A DNA stretch of 64,000 bases from Elusimicrobiota bacterium. Lineage in GTDB: Bacteria > Elusimicrobiota > Elusimicrobia > FEN-1173 > JAKLIF01. Below, piece by piece: positions 41,595-53,400 of this stretch (positions within the stretch are counted from its first letter, which is position 1; each line of letters opens with the position of its first letter). The stretch lies in the NCBI GenBank assembly GCA_022709755.1, contig JAKLIF010000004.1, forward strand, positions 1-64,000, written 5' to 3'. Position numbers and translations under genes: made by a program. The notes beneath the pieces are model-generated. The model was not told the origin of the DNA. It did not search any database and worked only from the letters and a program-made list of their open reading frames with translations.

Positions 41595-43139
41595 ATGAGA
41601 ATGATTCCCCTCAAGCGGCCCTCCATCCTCCACACCCGATCACAGAGACATCGTTTCCCGCGTGCTCTCGGGATCTTATTGACCCTCTTCGTCGCCTCGC
41701 TCTCCGTTTCCTGCATTAAAAAGCCACCGATCGACAAGAGTTACGCTTTCATCGAGAACATGCAACGACACCAGTGCGACACCTTCTTTGCTCAACCGCC
41801 CGACGGCGCCGTCTATCCACGTGGTTTCCCCGCACCGGTCGTCAGCTGGGTCCGGGCGATCAATGAATCCAGCGGCGCGGTCAAATCACACCCCTGGAGA
41901 TTGACGATATCCGATCACGACACCGTCCTCTACTCCACAGAATCAAAAAACAACTTTTGGATCCCGGACCAGGCCCAATGGGATGGTTGGGCGGGGAAGG
42001 ACCTGACCTTCCATGTCTCCAAAAAGGACTCTCTGGCTCTCCACCAAGCGCTCCCCGTGACGATCCGCATCGACACCGCCACGTTGACGGAAGACATCAC
42101 GTTCCGCCTTCTGACTCCCGAAGATGATTTCGAAGCCAATGTCCATTCCGCCTTCAAGACAAAGGTCATCCATTTCGACCCGTTGAGCCAGAAGGCGACG
42201 GAACTGTATGACGGAAACCAGGGGTGCATGGGCTGCCACAGTTCCCGCGCGAGTCTGAACGGATGGACCGGCCTTCTCGATCACGCCTATCTCCTTTCCT
42301 TCTTCATCGACGATCAAGGACGGGAATCCTCCTTCATCGGTCCGTCGTATATTCCGAGCCTCTATTTTCCGCGACACTCGGCCACCGGAGATAAGGTCAT
42401 CTACACGGTATCCGATCTCCATTACGGCTATATGGCGATCCCCAGTTACGCCCAAGACCTGACCCTTCCATTCAAACTCCTGCTCCTGAAAGGCGATGTC
42501 GTGGTCCACGACCTGAAAAATGACGTGATCTCTCCCCTCCCGGGGGCCGACACGAAGGATTTTTCGGAGACAGGCGCCATCTGGAGCCCGGACGAAAAAG
42601 AAGTCGCCTTTTTCAGATACACGCTGACCAAGAAATCGGACATCTATATCGTTCCCTTCAATGACGGGAAAGGCGGTAAACCCAAACCTCTGAAAGGTGC
42701 CAGTCACAACGGATGGAACAACTACTTTCCAGAATATTCCCCGGACGGACGATGGATCGCCTTCTGCCGGGGCGTCGAATCCACCAACTATGCGGCCCCC
42801 TCCAGCGACATCTACCTGGTCCCCCGATCGGGAGGACGGGCGAAAAAACTGTCGTGCAACACGGACGGGGTGATGGACTCATGGCACAGTTGGTCCAGCG
42901 ACAGCCGATGGCTCCTGTTCGCCTCCAAGAGAGACGGGTTCACGACCCGGTGTTACCTCACCCGGATCGACGACCAAGGGAACTCTTCCACCCCGATCCT
43001 CGTCCCCTACAAGGCCCAACACAATCACCGCATCAACATGCCGACATGGGCGAAAAAGGGCACCCCCATCGCCATACCCAAAGAAACCATCGCCTCCCTC
43101 TACGAAAAGAAAATAAAGCTCAAATCATCAACCCCCTGA
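41595..43139 (+). CDS. TolB-like beta-propeller lipoprotein with a single CxxCH haem-binding motif
   Basis: 514 residues from the ATG at 41595; the frame opens earlier but without a usable ribosome site, so the start is uncertain. A basic N-terminus precedes ALGILLTLFVASLSVSC, a lipoprotein-like signal with the Cys about 40 residues in. An N-terminal beta-rich domain follows, then NQGCMGCHSSRAS, a c-type haem attachment motif. From about 270 there are PD40/TolB-like propeller blades: AIWSPDEKEVAFFRY, PEYSPDGRWIAFCRG, WHSWSSDSRWLLFAS. It should face the periplasm. A redox or haem-sensing role is possible, but no partner cytochrome or oxidase is nearby. Confidence 0.65.
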   Translation: MRMIPLKRPSILHTRSQRHRFPRALGILLTLFVASLSVSCIKKPPIDKSYAFIENMQRHQCDTFFAQPPDGAVYPRGFPAPVVSWVRAINESSGAVKSHPWRLTISDHDTVLYSTESKNNFWIPDQAQWDGWAGKDLTFHVSKKDSLALHQALPVTIRIDTATLTEDITFRLLTPEDDFEANVHSAFKTKVIHFDPLSQKATELYDGNQGCMGCHSSRASLNGWTGLLDHAYLLSFFIDDQGRESSFIGPSYIPSLYFPRHSATGDKVIYTVSDLHYGYMAIPSYAQDLTLPFKLLLLKGDVVVHDLKNDVISPLPGADTKDFSETGAIWSPDEKEVAFFRYTLTKKSDIYIVPFNDGKGGKPKPLKGASHNGWNNYFPEYSPDGRWIAFCRGVESTNYAAPSSDIYLVPRSGGRAKKLSCNTDGVMDSWHSWSSDSRWLLFASKRDGFTTRCYLTRIDDQGNSSTPILVPYKAQHNHRINMPTWAKKGTPIAIPKETIASLYEKKIKLKSSTP

Positions 43140-43179
43140 CACCGTCGTCCCTCCATCCCCCTCCGGACCATAAACCGAT

Positions 43180-44238
43180 TCATTCCGGGGACACCCCGCG
43201 TTCCATCCCCATCAAAGTCCGGGTCAGCAGACCGGAGATCACCTCATTCCCGCGGGCCGACGGGTGGCAGAAATCAAGGAACAGTTCCTTTCTCCCGTTC
43301 ATGGGACCAGCCAGATCGAGCCATTCCGCCTCATGTCGCTCCGCCATCCGGCGGAGGACCGCATTGTATCGTTCATAAAGTATTTCGAACCGCCGGCGGT
43401 CCCTTTCGATATAAGGGTCGGCCCGCTCGTCCCCCTTCTGATAGGCCGTGGGGAGACTGCAAAGGACGACCCGGACGCCCCTCTTCTTTGCCTCCGACAA
43501 TATTTTCGTGAGCTGTGTTTCAAAGAACGCGGGCCGATAATCCTCATAAAAATCCGGATGATAAGTCCCTTCAATTCTCGACCGGTACCAGACAAAAGCG
43601 GTTCGGATCTCCGCCAGCAGACGGCTCTTCCTCAGAAGATAGGCCCGTCTCTTCCGGCCCTCCACATCCCCCCCCGATCCGGGACGAGCCTCGAAGAGAT
43701 CGTTCCAACCGACATACACCGTGACGATGTCGGGATCATATCCGAACAGCTCCGTCTGGAGCCATCGGGCCGTCTGCCATGAGGAATATCCAGGCACTCC
43801 CGCGTTGATGACGGAGACCTCTTTTTTGCATTCTCGCGCGAGTCTGTCCGCCAAGCGCGCGGGATACGTATCTCCGTCGGGGAGACCCCACCCGAAAGTA
43901 CACGAATCCCCGAGAGCGACGATCCGCCACACCCGTTCTGGTTTCCTGGGAGTGAATTCATCCCCCCGAAATCCGAGTGAATTGATATGGATTTGGGACG
44001 TCCTGTAATTCGGCGTGTTCCGATAGATGAGCGTCTTATGGGATCGGCTGACATACTCCCGAGTGGCGGGATCGAGCCATCGGCCCTGCATCGTCGAATG
44101 GATCCGGGCGCCGATCAAGAAACGACGATCCGCCCAATCAAATACCCGAAGCCCCATCTCGCCCAGAACAAGGGTCAAAACGGTCCAAACCAAGGCCAAA
44201 CCCAAACCCTTCTTCAACCGGAGCAACCACATATCCAT
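43180..44238 (-). CDS. SGNH/GDSL-family hydrolase, membrane-anchored
   Basis: 352 residues. One N-terminal hydrophobic segment (GLALVWTVLTLVLGEMGLRVF) is an uncleaved anchor or signal. The four SGNH blocks are visible: IVALGDSCTFGWGLPD (Ser in GDSC), VINAGVPGYSSWQ (Gly), VTVYVGWNDLFEA (Asn), and FLDFCHPSARGN (catalytic Asp and His). Such enzymes are esterases or acyl-transfer enzymes acting on acylated glycans or lipids. It is read towards the TolB-like gene with a CGGGG-ACA-CCCCG hairpin across its stop, and sits downstream of the giant gene on the same strand. An envelope deacylase is plausible; the substrate is unknown. Confidence 0.75.
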   Translation of the reverse strand: MDMWLLRLKKGLGLALVWTVLTLVLGEMGLRVFDWADRRFLIGARIHSTMQGRWLDPATREYVSRSHKTLIYRNTPNYRTSQIHINSLGFRGDEFTPRKPERVWRIVALGDSCTFGWGLPDGDTYPARLADRLARECKKEVSVINAGVPGYSSWQTARWLQTELFGYDPDIVTVYVGWNDLFEARPGSGGDVEGRKRRAYLLRKSRLLAEIRTAFVWYRSRIEGTYHPDFYEDYRPAFFETQLTKILSEAKKRGVRVVLCSLPTAYQKGDERADPYIERDRRRFEILYERYNAVLRRMAERHEAEWLDLAGPMNGRKELFLDFCHPSARGNEVISGLLTRTLMGMERGVSPE

Positions 44239-44410
44239 TCGTCGATCACCACCTGTCTTATCCCAGCGCCGCTCTTGGCCTCCGGCGCGTGATATCGAAT
44301 CACTCGTTCACGTGATGCGGGAAACAAACCGGCCCTATCCTGAACGAGTTCAAGACAAGGCCGGCAATATTCAAGGCCGACGAGAGATCGCCCCAACGGG
44401 GCGCTTCCCG
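44239..44410 (-). promoter_or_regulatory. Gap between the giant gene and the SGNH gene, with hairpin and palindrome
   Basis: No gene is visible in these 172 bp. A CGCCCC-AAC-GGGGCG hairpin at 44389-44403 follows the giant gene's stop by 7 nt and could end its transcript, though no U-run follows. TGAAC-GA-GTTCA at 44341-44352 is a short operator-like palindrome upstream of the SGNH gene. AGGTGG lies about 12 nt before that gene's ATG. Confidence 0.35.
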
Positions 44411-47400
44411 TCACGCTTGGATCTGGATGAACCGATGCGCCTCGAGTGCTTTATCGAGATCCGATGTCACATGGAGGGCGATGCCCCCGATCAAAACGAT
44501 GATGAGCTGGACGATGTCTTCCACGCCGGTGCGGTCCCACGGGACCCCCTGAAGGGCGAATATATCCAGCGGTTGTGATTTTCCCACGATCCCCTTCTCC
44601 ACCAAATACGCGACCACCGCCCTGGCCGAGACTTCCCCGCTGGCGAGCCGATACCCGTCGATGTCCGTCGATCCGGCCACGGCCACCCGGGGATTGTTCT
44701 TCAGTCCCGAGAGGGTCCCTTCGCCCAACCGCCGCTCAAGTCTCCGGACAACGTCCTGAACGCTCAGGGCACTCCCATCCACTTGAAGGATGAGCCGGCC
44801 GGAGCCCCCCAGGCTCCCGTCCGCCGATATCCATCGAGAGAGCGTCGCCAACATATCCAACTGGGATTTTTCAGAAGCAGTCAAATCCGCGCTCATTCCA
44901 TCCATCAAGCGCGACGACAGTTGGATCAAGACATGCCGCTCTTCCGTCAACGACGCCCCCAGGGCCTGTGTCGTCGAACCGAGCGAGGACAAACGGGCCC
45001 GCGTCCCGAACCGGTTGGCCGCTTCCTCCAGTTCCCCGGCCGCTCGGTGACGGAGTTCCTCATTTTCAGCCGACACGTTGCCCGAGTGGAACGCCGCCTG
45101 CAAAAGCCACTGGAGATCGCGCCCCTGGAGTTTCGCGCGCCTCTCATCGGACAGCGGCGCGCGGTCCTCATCCACACCGTCCCTATCGGCACAAAGAGTT
45201 CCTCCGAGCGAATGCAACAGATCCAACAGGGCCTGCGTCTGCGCCATGAATGTCTTCCAATCGGCAATCGGTCTTCCCGAGCGGACAGCCTCATGGACGC
45301 GGCCGGTGATGACGCGGGCCAACTCACCCCGCAAACCTGAACTGCCGGCCTGGAAACTCCGATCCTGGATATACCGTATCAATTCGTCCCCTTGAAGAAA
45401 ATAGAGTCCCGCCCATTTCCCGTCATCCCCGTAATTCTTGACAGAATCCACATTCCCCTCAAAACCGCCCAACAAGCGCGTCAGTTGAAGGTAGTATTCC
45501 CTCTTCAAAACAGGATCAACGTTCCGGCTCACCGCCGATTCCTCAAAAAAGAGTGTATGGGTGAACGGCTGGGGACGGCGCCCCTGGATGAGCAAACGGA
45601 CCGCTGCCTCCACCCGCTCGTCCACCTCCAGCCGGCTGGATTCCACCTTCAGCGAGACCGAGGGGGAAAGGGATTCCAAGGCGGACCGATCCATCGTCGC
45701 GGCCGGCATTTGAGTACCGGAGCGTTTCCAGAGGAGCCGGATCGCGTAATAAGAGAGAAGAACGACAGCTCCCAAGAGCAGATGGTCCGACACCAGCGCC
45801 ACGAACAGGAACGGGAGAAGGGACATCTTCAGAGTGTTCCCCCGGGCGCGGCCCGGCTTCTTCAGAGAGGCCCTCAAAACATTGAAGACAAGAACGACAA
45901 ACGCCGCCGCCACGAAGAGCAATCCCCACATATTCCCCGAGGATTTCTCAGGCGTCTTTTTGACCTCGTCGGTCCCCGCTTTGCGTTTGGTCGCAATATC
46001 GTCGACCCTCTTTTGAGTCAACGGCTTGCGGTCCTTGATGACGCGTGGATCTTTTTTCGTTGTCGGCTTCTTGTTCCGGGAGAACCTGTCTTTGAGGAAA
46101 TTGTAACGTTCCAGGTCGTTCAAAATAGAGCGTAAGAATCCATTGCTGGATGTCCCGCCTGAATTTCTCAAGGCTTGAAGGTCCGTATAGCGAAGCCCCG
46201 CAAAATCCTTATTGCCGGGAGAGGGGCGCAGGACGGGCCCCGGAAGGATCCGCCCCTTCCGGTCCTTCTTAAAGAGTTCGACATAGTTGTATTGATCCGC
46301 CTTGACGAGCCAGTTCAGGAGCAACGTCTTTTCGCTCTTCTCGGCAGGGCTGAGTTTCGACTTCCGGCTCAACGAAGAATAGCGGGCATAGGCCTGATCG
46401 AGCTGACTCTGGATGATGAGGAAATGAATCAGCTTCTCGTTGACGACAGGATCGGTATGGATGGCGTAGAACGGCGCATCCCCTTCGTAGACCTCATAAC
46501 TGGGGAACACGATGTCCCTGAGATACTGATAGGCATAGTTCCGGGGGATGCGCGGCATATCGGCGAACACATCCTCAAGGCTTCCGTCCTGCATGGCCTC
46601 CTTGATATGGCCGGCGCCCCAATTGTATGCCACATGACCCAAGATCGAATAATCCGCGATCGACGGATCGTCGATCTTCTGCACTTCCAAGTAGTAGTAG
46701 TTCATCACCACAAAACAAAACGCCATATTGAAATCGGGGTTCGTTTGAGCCAGCATCTCGATCCGGGGAATGCGGTCCTTGTTGGTCTCAAAAGCCTTCT
46801 TCATGTCGGGAGTCAGCTTAGCGGGAGGATCCTCGGCGAAGAACGGGTGGGTCACGTGCGTCAGGTCGACCGGCTGGTGAGGATCGAATTCCCCCCGGAC
46901 ACGTCGGTCTTTCAACACGTAGGACAGCACCTGCAACACCCTGTACCATCGGGCCTGGCGGAGGGTTTCCCTTTGCAGACTCAGATACTCCTTCTCCCAC
47001 TTGGCTTTGTCCTTCTTGACCTTCTTGGCCAGTCTCTCCAGTTCACTTTTATTCGCCTCGATCTGTTCCAATAACAAGGGCGCATTTCGCCATTCCTTGA
47101 TGACCACCTCGCGGATGGTGCTCGTGATGATCTGGCCGATCCCGCCGCCGTCGTCCCCGGCCCGGCTGTCGGCCCACACCATCTCCCAATGAGTCTCCTT
47201 CTCGAAGGTCTGCGCCATCACATGCCCCGGCACGACTCCATATTTCGAGAAATACTTGAAGATGTCGTAATAGTTCTGCCTGTCCTCCTTGAAATCCACG
47301 TAGATATTGAACGTGCCCTTTTTACTCCCCTTCACCACGGTCGGTTTCATCCCCGGGACATAATCGTCGATCAGCCGGCGAACCTCCTTCGACTTATCCG

Positions 47401-50400
47401 ACGGGAGATCGCGGCCGATGGCGTATTTGGTGATGAATTCCCTCGTGCCGCTCTTCCGAAGTTTGCCCTGGCTCAGATATCCGCCGCCCAAGACCCTGTA
47501 GGTCAGCACGCTATCCCCTTCCATATGGGGATTAAAATGAGGGATCGACAGCGAGGCCGTATCCAGAATCGATATCGGGCTCGTTTGCCCGGAGAGGGAT
47601 GTCCCGAAAGAGAACACCAGGGCGACCGCCAGCATCATCAGGGATTTTCCGAGACGTCCGGCGATCGAGGTCTTCGCCGGCGGGACTTTTTTCTTTTCGG
47701 ATCGCATCGCACCGAGAGCCGATGGGAAGGCGCGTGCAAAGTCGGAACCGTTTCTGATGTCGCCGAGGATCGACTCAAGCCCTTCGCGCGCCAGATATCC
47801 GTCCGCTCCGACGGGCTGCCGAAGGGCGTCCAACAGGGTTTTGACTGTCTCATGGCGCGGCCCTGACTTGGGCCTCTCGACGATCTTCATCAACGTATCC
47901 AGATCGCCCGGGACGAGTCGCCCCGCGATAAACAGGTCCCGGATCTGTTCCAGGACCCGCACCTTCTCGCCCTTGATGTCCCACAAGAGGATTTCAAAAG
48001 CCTCAAGACTCTGCTCGTCGATGGATCCGGCCTCGAACATCTCCCGCAGAACGGTGAAAAAACGCGCCGCATCTTCGTTATTCTCTGACAAGAATAATAT
48101 CTGGGTCAAATCGGTGTCGGTGATATATCCCGATCGGCCCAGCCCGACGACGGTCTCCAAGGCCTTCGGGTTTTGGCTCAAAGCCCGGAAGTTGTCCTTC
48201 AGCCGATGCCCTTCACCAGTCAACTGCATCACCAGATCCTTCGTGAGCGTCGGATGTCTGTCGAAATCCACTCCCGTCAAATGTTCAAAGGTCCACGCCA
48301 CGTAGTCGTCCAGCCGGTCCGCCCTCTCGTTCAGATAATTCAGGATGGATTTCGCCTCGGCCCCGCTGTATCCCGCCTTCTCGATGAATTTCGGAAACTG
48401 TGGTTTGAGCGCCTTGAATTTGATGATGGACCGGCGGATTTCCTTGACGTCGTATCCGGCATATTCCTGTTCAGAGACCCGCTTTCCCAGCCAGGAAGCC
48501 TTCCCCACTTCCACGTCATACCATCTCATAAACTCGACGAAAGAGAGCGAGACATCGAAACCCGCATCGAAGTCGAAATAAACGGGAGTCTCCCCCACCA
48601 GCGCCCGATTGAACATGTGCGGATCCCACCGTCCCACCAATACATCGAAAACCAACTGGGCGCTCCGGGCCTTCTTGGGATTCTTATGGACCAACTCTTC
48701 CTCGCCGTATGTCTGGGCCATCCGCGTCAAATAAAACCCTTTCCGGGTGTTTCCCACTCCCTTCAACGGTTTGGCTTCTTCAGGACTTAGCGTCCGGACT
48801 TCGGCCACGTTGGCGAGTTTCTTTCCGATCTCATAAGCCAGCAACTCCCGCCGAACATCGTTCTTTTCCTTATGACCGAGCAGATTTTCCGCCAAGCGTT
48901 GTTTCACGAAGAAAACCCGGCCCTCCTCATCCTCCACCAAGTCGAAATGTTTGGAGTTATCCAGGCGACCGAACCGCGCACGCACCGCACGGTCATCGAT
49001 GAACTTATATGAAGTGGGACCGGACGGTTTCCGGACTGCCCCGGGAAAAAGAGGGAATCCCGTCAGCCCCCGATAGACGCCAAGGTTCACAAGACCATGC
49101 ACGATGAAATCCGACAGGACGTAGAGACCGGCGGCGATAGTCAACTGATGGGGCAGAAGAAGGAAAGCCAGCAAGGGAAGGAAGGAAGCCGCCAGAGCGG
49201 CGCCCAGATGATCGTAGAGGTTTTTGATCGTCGGAGGACCGCGCATTCCCGGAATGTGGAGAAAGAAGAAGGTCAGACGCACCAGCACTTGTATCCCGAT
49301 GAAGTATGCCGTCAACCCCGGTATAAAAACAGTCAGGGCCGGCAACAGGCCGAAGAAGACCGTTTCCATCCACCAGGCCACTTTGGCGCCATATTCACGG
49401 ACGTGCGAGGGAGACGTCAGACGGATGCCCATCTTTCCGGCGATCTTCATTCCCAGCGGCATGACGCCCCGGAGAGTCGCACCCCGGCGGGCCGATTCCT
49501 CTTTTTGTTCCGCCATGAGACGGGCGCGCATCTCGCGCCATTGCCCGGGAATCCGGAGGGAGGCGAAATACGCGTCCATGACCTCGTCATCGATGGGCAA
49601 CTCCGCACGGAGACCCGCTCTCACGATCTTTTCCGCGACGGCCCGCACCACGTCCGCCGGCTGTCCCGACGTGTCCAGCATGAGGTTGAAGATGAGGTCG
49701 CCGAGCGCCTGATAGTCTTCCTGGTCCTCGTCAGACTCCGGGCCCAGGCCGATCTTGCGGATGTCGATGATATGGAACCGCTGTTTTTCCTGCTCGAACA
49801 TGCCGTTGCCGGAATAGGGCTCCCACACATAGCCGGCCGCATTGATCCGACGGAGGGTTTCCGCATACTCGTCGAAAGCGGACTGAGGAACGTCCGACAA
49901 CGCGCGCAGGTAATCGGGTGAATATTTAATCTGTTCGATCTGGACCCCGGGTTGCCGGGTCATGATCTGGATCTCGCCGCAACGGGCCATTTCCCGGCCG
50001 ACGTTCGTCAGGTCCTTCAGTTTCCGGTCCACTGTCATTTTCAACACCGGTTTAGCCAGCGGAGAACCCCATCGCCTGATCTCATCGTGGGTCCGCAGAG
50101 GTATCCGAACGATATAGTCCGGCATCCCGACCACCGGATAAACGAATGCCTCCTGACCGTGACCCAACGGTTCTTGGGAGCTGACCGACTGAAGGATCAA
50201 TTCTTCCCAGGCCTTCCCATCTCGATCCAAGAACGTCTCCTCCCGGGAAGCGATGCTCGCCGGCAGTGCGGGGAGCCACCGCCAGCCTTTGTAAACCCCC
50301 AGATTGACAACTCCGTGAGTGACAAACCCGATGAAAATATTGATGGCGATGGACAAATGGACTGAGACACCGGCGAACGAGGCAAGACCAAAAGCGATCA

Positions 50401-53400
50401 AAGGAAGGAGCGAGACGAGAACAGCGGAACCGATCCGATCATGGATATTCTTTACCGTCGGCGGGCCCCGGAATTGCGGCAAGTGCAGCGCGACGAAGAG
50501 GAGCCGAACAGCGGCGTAGAAAAGGGTGAAATGCATCGCCAACCCGGGGATGATGAACGCCGCCCCCACCAGGACGGCAATGAACGCCTCCTCGAACCAC
50601 CAAGCCACCTTAGCGCCGTATTCTTTCAGCGAACCACCCAGGGGTTGCGCTTCCATCGACGTAACGCCGGCGGCCTCCGTCTTGCCCTGGACATTCTCAA
50701 TATCTCCTTGATCTGGCCCGTGGAATCGAAGTGTCCGCGCAATCCGGTTCTGATCAAAAACGATCTTCTTGAAATTAGTCCGATCCACCATCTCGCGAAC
50801 GACGACCAGGTCTTCCAGATTCGTCCTGATCAGGCGCTCATCGAAGAAGAAGTAAGAGCCATGGTCCTCTTTGACCAAGGCTCTCATCATCTGCATCACA
50901 CGCGTCATTTCCCGCCAAATCGCCAGCCGACTCTCTCGCCGATAGGCGGTGCGCAATAAATCCCCATAGAGGTCCATCCATCGGTCGTTCAATTCCAGAT
51001 AATCCGCAAGGCGCGCCTTATCTTTCAGAAGGGCATCAAAATATCTTTCGGGCGACGTATTGAAAAGTATTTTCAGGAAGGTGACGTCAGCGGCTGTCTC
51101 GGGAGTGACTTTGATGGAAGGGGTCAGGCGGTTGACCCAACGCAGAGGCAAAACGTGGCCGAGGGCGGTTCGGACGGCGCTCCAGAAGTTCTCGTAACGG
51201 ATCGTGGCCCCATAGGAGTTATAGATCATGTTCCCCCTGCCCACGAACTGACGGCGACGCGGGGCGAGGGCCAAGGTGGTGTTGTCCGACGGCGGTACAA
51301 ATATCCCCCATTCGGCCGGCATGTTATCGACCATCACATGCTGGCTGTCCAGCGCGGCAGCCAGGTGGCCGGACCCCGTTTCCTGAGTCACGACGAAATC
51401 CATTCGATCCATGAGCGCCCGATAGATTCCCAAAGGCAGTTTGGGGGCGACAAGGATCGACACACCGTCCGGATGCAGAACCGTTGCGATGTTCTCCGCG
51501 CGGAAAGCCTCTTTTGTCCCGTCATCATATTGGGTCATCACGAAATCGGCGTCGAGCCCTTGATCCTTCAACCGGACGATCAGCGTTTTAATATACGACA
51601 CCCACTCGTCTTCGGACCACGCCTTGATGTCCTTGCGGCTCCCGACGTAAGGGTCCAAGAGGACCACGGGGCGAGGACGTCTGATTTTATCGGGTTCAAC
51701 GCCCAATCGTTCCAGCACCCCGGCCGCCTCCCGAGAATCAGCGCTCTGAGGATCGACCCGTTGCCTCGGCTGTTCACTCCGAACCTCAAGGCCCAATCCG
51801 CGCACGACATCCATGGTGCGGACCGGCATGCCGAGAGTTGGATCCACACGGCCGTTGAAAAGAGGATGGCTCGCCCCCGCATCCCTCTCCGGCCCGATGA
51901 CCCGCTCGGGCGAGCCCGAAAAATCGTGGAGAGCCCCCATCGTTTCCAGGGGATTTCCCACATTCCAGATCAACGGCTTCAACCGCACCGAAATGTAATA
52001 ACCCCGGTTTTTTCTTTGCTTATCCATGAGGGATCGGGCCAGGAGTTTGCTGGCATAGAAATTCACGACCAGATCCCATTCCGAAAAACCGTCCACGGCC
52101 ACCCGCCACCCACCCTTCCGAGTTCTCTGGAGTGCCTCCTGGGCCGGAACGACCTTGATGCGATCGTTCCCTTCGAACAGGGCCGATCTCATCAAATGAT
52201 GCCCCGCCCCTTCCCGGGGCTGACCCTCAAAAGAATCGACGATAAAAACGATTTCCGCATCAGGGAACTTGTCGGAGAGTTCCATCATCGCCGACAGGCT
52301 GACATAATTCCCCATGCCCACCCCTTCCCCCGCCCGAGCGCCTTCGTCGGCCCGCCCGAGATCGCGGCCTCCCAATGATTGCACGCTCTCACGGCTCGCG
52401 ATCACCAGAATCCTCTTGATATTTTGCACCTTGTCCAGCGGAGACTGAACGGCCCGCTGCAATTCGGAGCCCCGCAGGACATTCGACTGACTCAGCTTGC
52501 GATAGAGCGGAATGAAAAAGAGGGGGTCATACTGATCCGAAAAAAGATAATCCACGGCCTCATCCATCGCCGAGGCGGTGGATTCATCGCGGGCGTTCGT
52601 AAAATCCATATTGAGCTCGCGTCTCAGGTCAAAATATTTCTGCACGGCCAGATTCCGCAAGCGTCTATCGGGCTCGTTCCGCCAGACGTACATCAACACG
52701 TACAGATTGGTCATGTTGACTGACAACGCATCCCTATCGGCCTTCTCATAAGAAACGGCCTTGATCCATTTTTCCGCTTGGCCGGGGACCTCGAAACCCG
52801 CGATCACCCCCTCGATCTCATCCATCTGCCAGCGGAAACGCGTCTTGAAATCGCGATACCGGACGATATATTCGTCGGAACCCATGATCTTTCTCATACG
52901 GGCGCCGCTCACCGGCAGAATCACCGGCAAGACCCTGTCCAACCGGCCTCTGATCCGGATCCCGGCGGTTTTCCTCATCGCAGCCAACTTGGCTCTCCAT
53001 CCTTCACCGATCACAGGAGTCCGATTGGCAGCCCACCCCAGGATGATTTTCCTTGCAAGATCATAAACCTGGCTTGAGATGACGCGGGCCATGGGCGGAA
53101 AGTGATTGACAATTGCCCAATGGAGCAGAAAGCCAGGTGACATGATCAGATCGGTCGTAAACCATTTGATCAATTGTTTCTTTTTCGTCATCGCGATCGG
53201 TTGCGCTCCGGACGCTTTCTCCTTTTTCTTCAGGAAAGCCTTGGTCACGAAATAAAGCGGCTCAAACACGGCTTTCAGCCCGTCCACCATGACGATCCTC
53301 GTCAATTGGTTCACGAACGTGCCCGTGCGAGGCACCAGAAAGTCCACGACCTGATAGACAGAACTGATCGCGAAACCCGACGACACGCCGATCACCACCG

